A stretch of DNA of 64,000 nucleotides from Emydura subglobosa (Eukaryota > Chordata > Testudines > Chelidae). Of the stretch, positions 36,801-41,216 are shown one piece after another; within the stretch, counting starts at the first letter, position 1; each line of letters starts with the position of its first letter. Under the pieces are notes generated by a model. That model had not been told where the DNA came from. It did no database searches and saw only the letters and a program-made list of their open reading frames with translations. Where the stretch lies: positions 124,001 to 188,000 of the forward strand of contig ML680097.1 in assembly GCA_007922225.1 (NCBI GenBank), given 5' to 3'. A program made the position numbers and the translations under genes.

Positions 36801-39800
36801 AGCCTCCAGGCAGCAAAACTAACCTTCCCTGCACAGCAGCTGGTGCAGATTAGAAATCTCTCCAGACCTGGGATCCACAGCCCCCGCGATGAACCCCTCC
36901 TGCTCTGGGGAGGAGCTTGGGGGGGTGGGAATCATGTGGCCCACATCTGGGCTCACCTGCCTCCCTTGAACACATCAACTGTGTAGACCTGGACCCAGCA
37001 GGACAGACCTGGTGGTGACGCAGCCCGTATGCTGGTGGAGGGGGCAGCACCAGGGGTGAGTTCATAGGACTCCTCTCTGTACCCCAAGCTAATACTGAAT
37101 TCCGGGCAGCGGACTCTGGGTGTTGTGACACCTCCCTGGCATGTTGGAGGCTTGTGGGGCCTCCCACAGGGGCATTGAATATCCTTGTGCTGGGGTCTTG
37201 GCACATTTGAGCCCTCCCCCATTGTTGAGCCCCGTTGTGCTGGCCCTAACATTGTGTGTTTGACACCACAGAGCAAAGAGGAGGTGATGGCGGTGCGGCT
37301 GCGGGAGGCCGACAGCATGGCAGCTGTGGCCGAGATGCGGCAGCGGATCGCTGAGCTGGAGATCCAGGTGAGGGGGAATAACCCAGAGTGTGTATCTGTG
37401 TGAGCACAAAAACCACATTCCTGCTCCAGGGCCTGTCCTGATCCCAGCTGGGGGTCAGGAAGGGATCCGTGTGTGAGATGGGAGAGGGAAACAGCTGTTG
37501 CCTGGCATCCCTGCCCCTCTGTGTTCCCAGTCCCCTTTGGGACAAGCCTGATTCTCTCCCCACTCCTCACAGAGGGAAGAAGGGATGATCCAGGGCCAGC
37601 TGAACAACTCCGACTCCTCCCAGTACATCCGGGAGCTCAAGGAGCAGATTGATGAGCTCAAGGCTGAGGTGAGTGCGTTCCCCACCCCAAGTGTTGTGTC
37701 CGTTACGGGGGCAGGGAATGGCCCACCAGGTTCCCCGTTGGCCAGGGGCCAGCAAACCACATCTCGCTCCCCTCTGTCTGAGTTCAGGACTGGGGATTGT
37801 AGCATGCCTTCTTGCAGGATCCCTGAAACCACTTTCCGAACTAAAGGGGCAGCTGGGGATGCCACACCCAGCTTCCTTCCCCTTGATCCCTCCTCAGCAC
37901 CGAGAGTAAATCCAGATCCAGGCTTTTGGGCTGGCCCACAGGAACTTGGGGCTGTTGGCAAATTTTTGACCTGGATCCAGCTCTGGAATTGGGGGTGTTG
38001 GGACCTGGGATCTTGCCTGCAGCCCATCTCGAGTTGCAACCCGTATTATCATCACTCTCCTCTGACCTCTCCTCTGTCTCTGCCACATCGGATGTGTATG
38101 TAAGGCACCAATCCTATATAGACTACTGATCCCGCCTAGCACAGAGCTTTGGAAGGGCCAGGGAAAGGCAGTGCCCCCTGCTCAGACCTGTTCTTGCGAG
38201 CTCCCCCTCTGCTAGTGACTTCTGACTGCTGATCCCCATCTGGAAGAGCTAGGACTGGGATGGTGCAGAGGTTAGGAACTCGGGGGCCAATTCCCTGCTC
38301 TGGCATCGACTCCCTGGGTGACCTTGGATAAGTTGCTTAGTCGCTCTGTGTCTCAGTTTCCCTGTCTGTACCGTGGGGGTGATAGCCCTGCCCTGCCCTG
38401 CCTCACAGGGATATTGTGAGGATGATTGCATTAAAGTTCATGAGGTGCTCAGATACTGCAGTGATGGGGCCATAGAAGCCATGTTCCCATCCCACATCCC
38501 CAGGCCTGTGTAGCAGAGCCAGTAGCTGACAGCTGTTTGTTCACCTCCGCACCTCTACTAGGCGGCTGACACATCTCCTTCCCCACCGAAAGCCTTTGTG
38601 AGAAAGGGAGGCAGGGGGGCCTCGGTGAGTCTGTCATTGCTGCAGCGGATGGGGCAGAGCATTCACTGGGATGCGCCGATGGAAGGCAGGGTGGACGTGT
38701 CACCACTGCTATTTCCCCTCGTAGACAGTGGGGTTTGCACAGCCTTGCGGCTGGGCTGTGGAGAGCAATCAGATCTGGGGGGGAGGAGAACACAATGTAT
38801 ATTAACTCTCAGCCTCTCGTATTAACGTATCTGTGGCAGACGGCAGCCGCCTACGCATGGTAACGTCTAGCTTAGGAACAGCCTCTGACTGAGGCTTCAA
38901 GTCACTGATTTTCAGGGGAGCTGATAGAGATCAGAGGTAGGCTTCTGAGTCAGCCAGCCAACCTTGAAGAGCACCCAGTACAAGCCCAGACGGGGAGCTG
39001 GGCTCAGCAGAGATTCTAGCAGCTGCCTTTGTCATGCACAGCTCTTGGTAGATTGGGATCTGCGCAGCGCCTGGCACGACAGCCTGGATCTCAGGCAGGG
39101 CCTGTGCAGTGCTTGGCACGACAGAGCCCTGATCTCAGGCAGGATCTGTACAGCACCTGGCACGACAGAGCCCTGATCTCAGGCAGGGTCTGTACAGCAC
39201 CTGGCACGACAGAGCCCTGATCTCAGGCAGGGTCTGCGCAGCACCCAGCATGGCAGGTCGTCAGTCTCTGATGGGGTCATGCAGCGCCTGGTATGACGGG
39301 ACCCCCATCATGGGATCCTGGCTCCGGTTTGAGACCTCTAGACGCTACCATAATTCAAACAACCTTGATGTCTCCTGGCTCCTATCTGATGCCTGGCCTG
39401 CTGTGCCATGCGCATTGTCTGGTTGAGTCTCCGATTCTCCTTTGACCTGCCCTGGACAGCAAAAGGTTTTTGGGATTCACTGCCTGGGGAAGCCTGTCTG
39501 TTTCAGTGTCACCCAGCGTGATGCTTTTTACACTGAATTGTCAATTTTCCAGGTGACGGAGGTCCCCTGACTGCATTGGGCCAGATCCTCAGCTGGTGTA
39601 AATTGCTGTAGCCCCATTGACTCCAGGAGAGCAGTGCTGATTTACACCTTCTGGGGATCGGCTCCATTGACTCCCATGGAGCTCTGCCCGTTTACACTGC
39701 CTGGGGATCTGACTATACATATTCAATAATAACAGCAGCACTTGTCGCAGCTGGGATCGGAGTCAAAGCACTGTGGAAACAGGAAAGAATTCAGCCCCAC

Positions 39801-41216
39801 CATCCCACCCTGGGAGAGGGCCAGTTTTATTAACCCCTAAACGGACAGGGAAACTGAGGCACAGACCGGGAATGTGACTTGCTCAAGGTTGTGCGGAGCC
39901 AAGAAATTCTGGCTCTCAGTCCTTTGCCTCAGCCACAAAACCAGCTGTGCGGGTGAGCAGCCGCCTCCTTCAGGGAGGCCCTGATCTGTTTTTCATCTCC
40001 AGGGCTCTTCAGGCCCCCCCCCCAGTCCTGACTCAACTGGCCTTTCACCTTCAGTCCCAAGGGTCGCTGGAGAATGGAAGCTGAAAAATCCCTGCTGGGC
40101 TAGAGAGGGGTTCCCAATGTCTCGCGGCCCAGGGACACGTTTCCATGGTCCTGTCAGAGGGGCCCGAGGTTCTTGCAGTTTCCGTCTGTTGTGGCCCAAA
40201 TCCAGCTCAGCCCGGTGTTCTTGCAGCAGAACCCTTTCGTGTTTGGGATTCAGCCCAGAGCCTGGGGTGGGCAGGTTCAAATAGGGGGGGGGGGTCATAG
40301 AACCGTAGGGCTAGAAGGGATCGCAAGGGTCATCTAGTCTAACCCCCGGCCAAGGTGCAGGATTTTCTAATCCATACGAACCCACCTGGCTTTGTGAGTC
40401 TGGCTTTTACCCAGAGCCAATAATAGCCACGTCAGAGTGAATTCTCAGAGGTACCCTCCAGGGACTGTTGTCTCTACTGCACCCCCGTCCCTCCACTTGG
40501 GGACCGCCTCTGCCCCTTCCTGCCCTTTCCCCAAGCCTCCTCTGCCCCATGCTGGGGAGCTGTCTGTGCCCTATATGGAGTGGGGTCATCTCTGCTCCTC
40601 CCACTCCCCAGAGCTCCTTCCTCCCCACACCAAGAGGAGCTGTCTCTGCTTCCCCTCCTCTGCCCCACTCTGGGAAGGAGGCCGTCTCCAGGCATCTCTC
40701 CGCTCCCCCCTTGAGGGAGCTGCCTCCACAGCCTTTGGTCTCTGGGGGATTGGCTGGCTGGATCCCCCAGTGTATTTCTGAGCTCCATCGTGCCCTGCTC
40801 CTCCCCGTCCAGGCCAGATGGGCAGGGCTGCGAGGATACGTGTGCCAGTCCCTCACTGCTGTTTCTCACCTCTGGTTCCCTGTGCCCTGCAGATCCGGCT
40901 GATGAAGGGCCAGAAGCCCTTCGATGACTCCATGGGCTTTGATGGCATCCACATTGTGAGCCACCTGGCGGTGGATGAGGACTCGCTGCACTCCTCAGAC
41001 GAGGAGTTGCTGACCAGTCCCATGGTGGTGGGCGCCCTGCAGGACGTGCTGTACCCGCTCTCGCCTTGCAACGCCCACTTCCTGCGGGGCACGGAGAGCT
41101 CCGGCAAGGAGAGCGACGGCTCCACGGACAGCGAGCCCGAGGACCCCGTCTCTGCCCCTGAAGCTGATGGCGAGATGGAGCCGCAGATCATCTTCGGCGA
41201 GACCCTCAGCAAGTGA
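726..41216 (+). CDS. EVI5L: EVI5L, 3' part of gene (12 coding exons, spliced)
   Basis: EVI5-like is a TBC-domain Rab GTPase-activating protein; the mammalian protein has been reported as a Rab23 GAP affecting primary cilium formation. Twelve exons with canonical AG/GT borders join in one frame: 726-823, 2252-2312, 2947-3000, 4519-4551, 9330-9470, 17081-17209, 23471-23611, 33315-33473, 36506-36652, 37272-37367, 37573-37668 and 40893-41216. Together they encode 492 residues, matching about residue 303 to the end of the ~794-aa mammalian protein as I recall it. The first exon carries the end of the TBC domain ([16 protein letters not shown]). The following exons form a long heptad-rich coiled coil, and the last has a serine/acidic tail ending GETLSK. 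EVI5L is preferred over EVI5 because of blocks such as [17 protein letters not shown] and [11 protein letters not shown]. The gene is incomplete at the 5' side of the window. Introns range from about 0.2 to 9.7 kb and are repeat-rich. Confidence 0.96.
2252..2312 (+). CDS. EVI5L: EVI5L exon: start of coiled coil
   Basis: 61 nt between tgtctcag and gtaagt. It completes the split Arg and reads [20 protein letters not shown], ending in phase 0. The heptad pattern and charge mark the start of the coiled-coil region. Confidence 0.95.
2947..3000 (+). CDS. EVI5L: EVI5L exon: coiled coil
   Basis: 54 nt, phase 0 on both sides, between cctccgcag and gtgagg. It reads [18 protein letters not shown], identical in type to the conserved EVI5/EVI5L coiled-coil block. 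Confidence 0.95.
4519..4551 (+). CDS. EVI5L: EVI5L 33-nt microexon
   Basis: 33 nt encoding [11 protein letters not shown], phase 0/0, so it can be skipped without a frameshift. The upstream intron ends in a very long pyrimidine tract (about 4457-4516) and the donor is gtacgg. It continues the [21 protein letters not shown] series of the family exactly. Confidence 0.93.
4836..4921. repeat. Palindromic 'ggccagatc ... gatctggcc' repeat
   Basis: Begins gggccagattctgag, passes taaattggcatagc, and ends with the inverted arm ctaaggatctggcc. It is one of several copies in this window of a dispersed element whose arms are inverted copies around a 'ttgactt' centre. Confidence 0.55.
5149..5428 (-). repeat. 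tRNA-derived SINE, reverse orientation
   Basis: Starts with the tail (ttatttgtattagagg), contains the landmarks ctgccccagagagtttacag and agacaagacaggcaaag, and ends with the head-proximal cacccgacctcctgagtcc. This MIR/CORE-like SINE recurs through the window on both strands. Confidence 0.6.
5429..6990. other. EVI5L intron, no supported feature
   Basis: No coding exon or clear repeat copy beyond weak SINE-like fragments around 5840-6040. Composition is ordinary. Confidence 0.4.
6991..7145 (-). repeat. SINE fragment, reverse orientation
   Basis: ttattatttgtattgttg followed by gctgtacaaacac, ccccaaagagctccctatct and aagacaagagacagc matches the 3' half of the recurring tRNA-derived SINE. Confidence 0.6.
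8630..8805 (+). repeat. tRNA-derived (MIR/CORE-like) SINE
   Basis: Head atggcccagtggacgtggc, B-box-like region gttctaatcctgagctttcc, then cactgactcatgaacttaag and the hallmark tgcctcagtttccccatctg with taaaataagg. Forward orientation in an EVI5L intron. Confidence 0.65.
8930..9085 (-). repeat. Duplicated SINE-head units, reverse orientation
   Basis: Two successive units of the type 'ccactagaccacactcccct ... gagctgggaat ... cccaggagtcctgactccc'. This is the reverse complement of the SINE head, multiplied in tandem. Confidence 0.5.
9330..9470 (+). CDS. EVI5L: EVI5L exon: coiled coil
   Basis: 141 nt, phase 0/0, acceptor ccgcctcag and donor gtgagg. It reads [19 protein letters not shown]... to TIRQLQDQQ. 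Gln/Glu-rich heptads are typical of the family. Confidence 0.95.
9768..10027 (-). repeat. tRNA-derived SINE, reverse orientation
   Basis: Near full length: ttatttgtattagggtaggc, ggggccccattgtgccaggc, ccattttacatctggggaag, ttgggaattgaacctagatc and ctttaaccacaagaccatcc at the head end. Confidence 0.68.
10040..12320. repeat. AT-rich repeat block (composite, unclassified)
   Basis: The block opens with gattgacttaaatcaaagcg and gatttaaatcattgatttta and stays strongly AT-rich to about 10550; AT-rich sequence returns at about 11816-12320. The middle (10553-11815) is less AT-rich and carries accaacagtagttggtcc near 11766 plus a segment (11498-11625) related to 33713-33840. It is probably an AT-rich transposable element interrupted by other repeat sequence. 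No open frame supports a protein. Confidence 0.45.
12653..13165 (+). repeat. SINE interrupted by a MITE-like insertion
   Basis: The head half (aaggacggccttgtggttaa to tttgccactgactcc) ends at about 12725. The continuation (actcccagtgtgagcttgga, gtctctgggtcccagttccc, ggccctgatctcaactgaga) starts at about 12995. The two halves join as one SINE if 12728-12995 is removed. Confidence 0.6.
12728..12995. mobile_element. Non-autonomous DNA transposon (MITE), copy 1
   Basis: Begins aggcctggtctatacttacg and ends gtgaagatctaccctt. Shared internal blocks with 48971-49257 are gacaggaactgcgt, gattgagcgggtcttc and cagtcgatcc. The inverted-end style (ggtctacac / gtgtagac) is Harbinger/Chompy-like, but the family is uncertain. 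It sits inside a SINE, with ACTCC on both sides as a possible target duplication. Confidence 0.5.
13866..14155 (+). repeat. tRNA-derived SINE with partly duplicated head
   Basis: ggttagagcacaggactggg and tcaggactcctggattctgt, then a second head-like unit (gtgaggactagtgggttagc), then cactgactgtgtgacctcga, ctctgcctcagttttcacaa and the MIR-like end tctgtaaaacatgttgggat. Confidence 0.6.
14160..17080 (+). other. EVI5L intron, mostly without recognisable features
   Basis: A copy of the palindromic repeat lies at about 15455-15560 and a weak CR1-like fragment at about 14675-14800. No coding exon is seen until 17081. Confidence 0.4.
17081..17209 (+). CDS. EVI5L: EVI5L exon: coiled coil
   Basis: 129 nt, phase 0/0, acceptor cttcctgacag and donor gtgtgt. 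It contains [19 protein letters not shown] and [10 protein letters not shown]. These match EVI5L better than EVI5. Confidence 0.95.
17638..17717. repeat. Palindromic 'agctggtgtaaat ... gatctggcc' repeat
   Basis: gattctcagctggtgtaaat, then cattgacttcaatggagc at the palindromic centre, then accagttggggatctggcc. This is the best-preserved copy of this dispersed hairpin element in the window. Confidence 0.6.
17838..18277. mobile_element. hAT-like non-autonomous DNA transposon
   Basis: 440-bp AT-rich unit with 14-bp inverted ends: cagggttgccaacc at the left and ggttggcacccctg at the right, differing at one position as inverted repeats. Flanks ACTCAGGG(G) and ACTCAGCC resemble an imperfect 8-bp target duplication, the hAT signature. 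No coding frame, so it would depend on an external transposase. Confidence 0.6.
18896..19192 (+). repeat. tRNA-derived SINE, near full length
   Basis: gtcaggggacctgggtcctt, tttgccactgactggttgtg, cacttcccctctctgtttcc, ttagattgtaatctcattgg, ggcagggactgtctctcact, cagtgcttggcacaatgggg and an AT-rich tail (taatataaattaataac). Confidence 0.68.
19200..20285 (+). other. EVI5L intron, no supported feature
   Basis: No exon, RNA gene or clear repeat copy recognised. Confidence 0.4.
20287..20365 (+). repeat. 5S rRNA-like fragment (5S-derived SINE or pseudogene)
   Basis: cagctaagtaggttcagtcc and cctgtacatgaatgggagac followed by ttcccacattggatgctggt resemble the 3' half of 5S rRNA (aagctaagcagggtc, gtacttggatgggagacc, gggtgctgt). 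This could be a degraded SINE3/AmnSINE1-type head or a 5S pseudogene; the 5' half is not seen. Confidence 0.45.
20575..20720 (-). repeat. SINE 3' fragment, reverse orientation
   Basis: ctattattattattatttat tail, then ggtagcacctgcggcccagt, tattgtgccaggtgctgtac and gactgcccctgcctcaaaga. It matches the 3' half of the recurring SINE. Confidence 0.6.
21580..21805 (-). repeat. SINE 3' fragments, reverse orientation
   Basis: Contains cagggccccattgtgtcagg, gcgctgtacacactcaacac, ggcccctaggtgctaccgta, taatacctgtccctgcccat and agtataagacaagggatgac. It looks like two overlapping or rearranged SINE tails. Confidence 0.5.
21810..23470 (+). other. EVI5L intron, mostly without recognisable features
   Basis: A palindromic-repeat copy lies at about 22268-22342. 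Otherwise no exon or clear repeat up to the exon at 23471. Confidence 0.4.
23471..23611 (+). CDS. EVI5L: EVI5L exon: coiled coil
   Basis: 141 nt, phase 0/0, acceptor ccccctgcag and donor gtaagg. It begins [20 protein letters not shown] and ends ELNDSWQ. Confidence 0.95.
23752..24070 (+). mobile_element. CR1 LINE 3' end (diverged subfamily)
   Basis: The translated stretch from 23742 ([36 protein letters not shown]) matches the last residues of CR1 ORF2. It is followed by the 3'UTR-type text gatgagctaggctaggttta and ccagccctacaggtctatga. 5'-truncated, as CR1 copies usually are. Confidence 0.75.
24312..24665 (-). mobile_element. CR1 LINE 3' end, reverse orientation
   Basis: atcatagaatattagagttg and ggaagggacctcaggaggta at the 3' terminus, with antisense CR1 ORF2 ending ([32 protein letters not shown]). 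Confidence 0.8.
24670..26660 (+). other. EVI5L intron, no supported feature
   Basis: No exon or well-preserved repeat seen. A GC-rich stretch near 25890-26060 is low-complexity. Open frames here have no family signature. Confidence 0.4.
26663..27242 (+). mobile_element. CR1 LINE, 5' part of an interrupted copy
   Basis: Open frame 26654-27214 carries CR1 reverse transcriptase: [54 protein letters not shown] and the catalytic FADDTKLG near 27190. The element is 5'-truncated near 26663. It stops at 27242, where a DIRS element begins, and resumes at 31884. Confidence 0.9.
27243..27433 (+). repeat. DIRS left inverted terminal repeat
   Basis: Starts gcttcttcttcaagtgaatg, continues ctcatgtccattctattata and runs to cagttccttcttttcgccc. 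It pairs as an inverted repeat with about 31655-31856, for example agcagatcccatagggcctg here and the complement of caggccctacaggatctgct there. Confidence 0.82.
28913..29940 (+). pseudogene. DIRS gag-like gene (broken)
   Basis: The frames at 28913-29347, 29314-29583, 29510-29731 and 29758-29940 overlap in different phases and read as one ancestral protein. Recognisable pieces are [59 protein letters not shown] and [20 protein letters not shown]. These are the pattern of turtle DIRS gag proteins. Several frameshifts separate them. Confidence 0.7.
30195..30262 (+). pseudogene. DIRS reverse-transcriptase fragment
   Basis: The frame tct ccg tct tat ggt ggc ... reads [19 protein letters not shown], the DIRS-type RT segment normally followed by the template-grip region and the catalytic acidic pair. 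Sequence jumps almost at once to RNase H, so most of the RT domain is missing. Confidence 0.65.
30274..30670 (+). pseudogene. DIRS RNase H remnant
   Basis: [20 protein letters not shown], then [16 protein letters not shown], then after a stop [16 protein letters not shown] and [20 protein letters not shown]. The DAS-GWG, ELRA and TDNT blocks are the DIRS RNase H and connection motifs. At least one stop codon and frameshifts interrupt it. Confidence 0.7.
30900..31490 (+). pseudogene. DIRS tyrosine recombinase remnant
   Basis: Fragments [19 protein letters not shown] and [13 protein letters not shown], with an [17 protein letters not shown] block at about 31390-31440 that resembles the C-terminal box of DIRS recombinases. 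Stops and frame changes lie between them. The catalytic set cannot be confirmed. Confidence 0.55.
31529..31640 (+). repeat. DIRS internal complementary region and right ITR boundary
   Basis: cacctataatggaatggaca and gagcaatcactcgaagaaga are the reverse complement of the element's left end. Immediately after, aaggttacttaccagtaact and gatgttcttcgagttgtgtt are the reverse complement of its right end. This joined copy of both termini is the diagnostic internal complementary region of DIRS elements. Confidence 0.78.
31650..31883 (-). repeat. DIRS right inverted terminal repeat
   Basis: Inverted copy of 27243-27433: ggcagtgcctcatataccac, gggggcaccagagcaggccc and acctataatggaatggacat. It ends ttactagtaagtaacctcgttt, after which CR1 sequence resumes. 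Confidence 0.8.
31884..32705 (+). mobile_element. CR1 LINE, 3' part of the interrupted copy
   Basis: Resumes in CR1 ORF2 (agagtgacctagacaaattg). Frames at 31911-32282 and 32204-32626 give [37 protein letters not shown] and [20 protein letters not shown]. It ends with the typical CR1 3'UTR gttggactagataccton-type text (gggttggactagatacctcc) and ccaaccctaatattccatga. Confidence 0.9.
33315..33473 (+). CDS. EVI5L: EVI5L exon: coiled coil
   Basis: 159 nt, phase 0/0, acceptor cctctcccctag and donor gtgagg. It contains [16 protein letters not shown], then [19 protein letters not shown], and ends LVELETQ. It lies directly upstream of the GT-rich minisatellite. Confidence 0.95.
33713..33840 (+). repeat. 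Unclassified dispersed repeat (relative at 11498-11625)
   Basis: gagcattccagaaacacctt and acatgacacacttggcgtta match gagcattccaaaaacacctt and acatgacatacgttgcatca at 11498-11625 in the same orientation. Confidence 0.5.
33857..34800 (+). repeat. GT-rich minisatellite in EVI5L intron
   Basis: About 0.95 kb of imperfect repeats built from gtgtgttggggag, gtgtgcggggcgtgta and gcatgtacagtgtgtt. Strand bias is extreme: the + strand is almost free of C. Weaker copies continue on both sides of the CR1 at 35237-36284, to about 36440. Confidence 0.8.
34918..35015 (+). repeat. CR1/L3-type 3' fragment
   Basis: actgggctagctggaccact and gggctgacccagcatggccg followed by ttcttgtg resembles the common 'gctagatggaccattggtctgacccagtatggc' 3' end of old CR1-like LINEs. 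Confidence 0.5.
35237..36284 (-). mobile_element. CR1 LINE, reverse orientation, long ORF2 remnant
   Basis: The antisense frame 36340-35333 is open for 335 codons and reads the C-terminal half of CR1 reverse transcriptase: [20 protein letters not shown], then [39 protein letters not shown] and [19 protein letters not shown]. The 3' end is the short repeat attctatgattctatgattc. The first ~18 codons of the frame lie in flanking DNA. The copy is 5'-truncated and bounded by TGCTGTAG on both sides (35229-35236 and 36285-36292). The polymerase motif reads FVDD here where FADD is usual, which may impair activity. Confidence 0.9.
36506..36652 (+). CDS. EVI5L: EVI5L exon: coiled coil
   Basis: 147 nt, phase 0/0, acceptor gacaccccag and donor gtgggt. 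It begins [14 protein letters not shown] and contains [20 protein letters not shown]. Confidence 0.95.
37272..37367 (+). CDS. EVI5L: EVI5L exon: coiled coil
   Basis: 96 nt, phase 0/0, acceptor gacaccacag and donor gtgagg. It reads [20 protein letters not shown] and then [12 protein letters not shown]. This is the most conserved block of the EVI5/EVI5L C-terminal half. Confidence 0.96.
37573..37668 (+). CDS. EVI5L: EVI5L exon: end of coiled coil
   Basis: 96 nt, phase 0/0, acceptor ctcctcacag and donor gtgagt. It contains [19 protein letters not shown] and [13 protein letters not shown]. Confidence 0.96.
38258..38470 (+). repeat. MIR-like SINE
   Basis: ggtgcagaggttaggaactc, catcgactccctgggtgacc, ttggataagttgcttagtcg, ctctgtgtctcagtttccct, cagggatattgtgaggatga and ttaaagttcatgaggtgctc, in the canonical MIR order. 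Confidence 0.65.
39040..39290 (+). repeat. 44-bp tandem repeat derived from a SINE tail
   Basis: Units begin acagagccctgatctcaggc at 39121, 39165 and 39209, exactly 44 bp apart, with degenerate units on both sides. Each contains ctgtacagcacctggcacg, which is SINE-tail sequence. Confidence 0.75.
39578..39714. repeat. Palindromic repeat, 1.5 copies
   Basis: gggccagatcctcagctggt, gtaaattgctgtagccccat, gatttacaccttctggggat, then a second right arm gtttacactgcctggggatc. Confidence 0.6.
39718..39950 (-). repeat. SINE, reverse orientation
   Basis: attcaataataacagcagca tail, ccagttttattaacccctaa, cagggaaactgaggcacaga, atgtgacttgctcaaggttg and tcagccacaaaaccagctgt near the head. Confidence 0.6.
40297..40382 (-). 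mobile_element. CR1 LINE 3' terminal fragment, reverse orientation
   Basis: tcatagaaccgtagggctag, aagggatcgcaagggtcatc and tagtctaacccccggccaag is the terminal ~85 bp of a CR1. Confidence 0.65.
40893..41216 (+). CDS. EVI5L: EVI5L last coding exon and stop
   Basis: 324 nt after acceptor tgccctgcag, ending in TGA. It encodes [18 protein letters not shown], then a Ser/Asp/Glu-rich tail ([30 protein letters not shown]) that ends GETLSK. The first part and the LQD-LYPLSP core match EVI5L. The last ~40 residues look diverged from the human ending that I recall. Confidence 0.94.
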   Translation: MRLMKGQKPFDDSMGFDGIHIVSHLAVDEDSLHSSDEELLTSPMVVGALQDVLYPLSPCNAHFLRGTESSGKESDGSTDSEPEDPVSAPEADGEMEPQIIFGETLSK

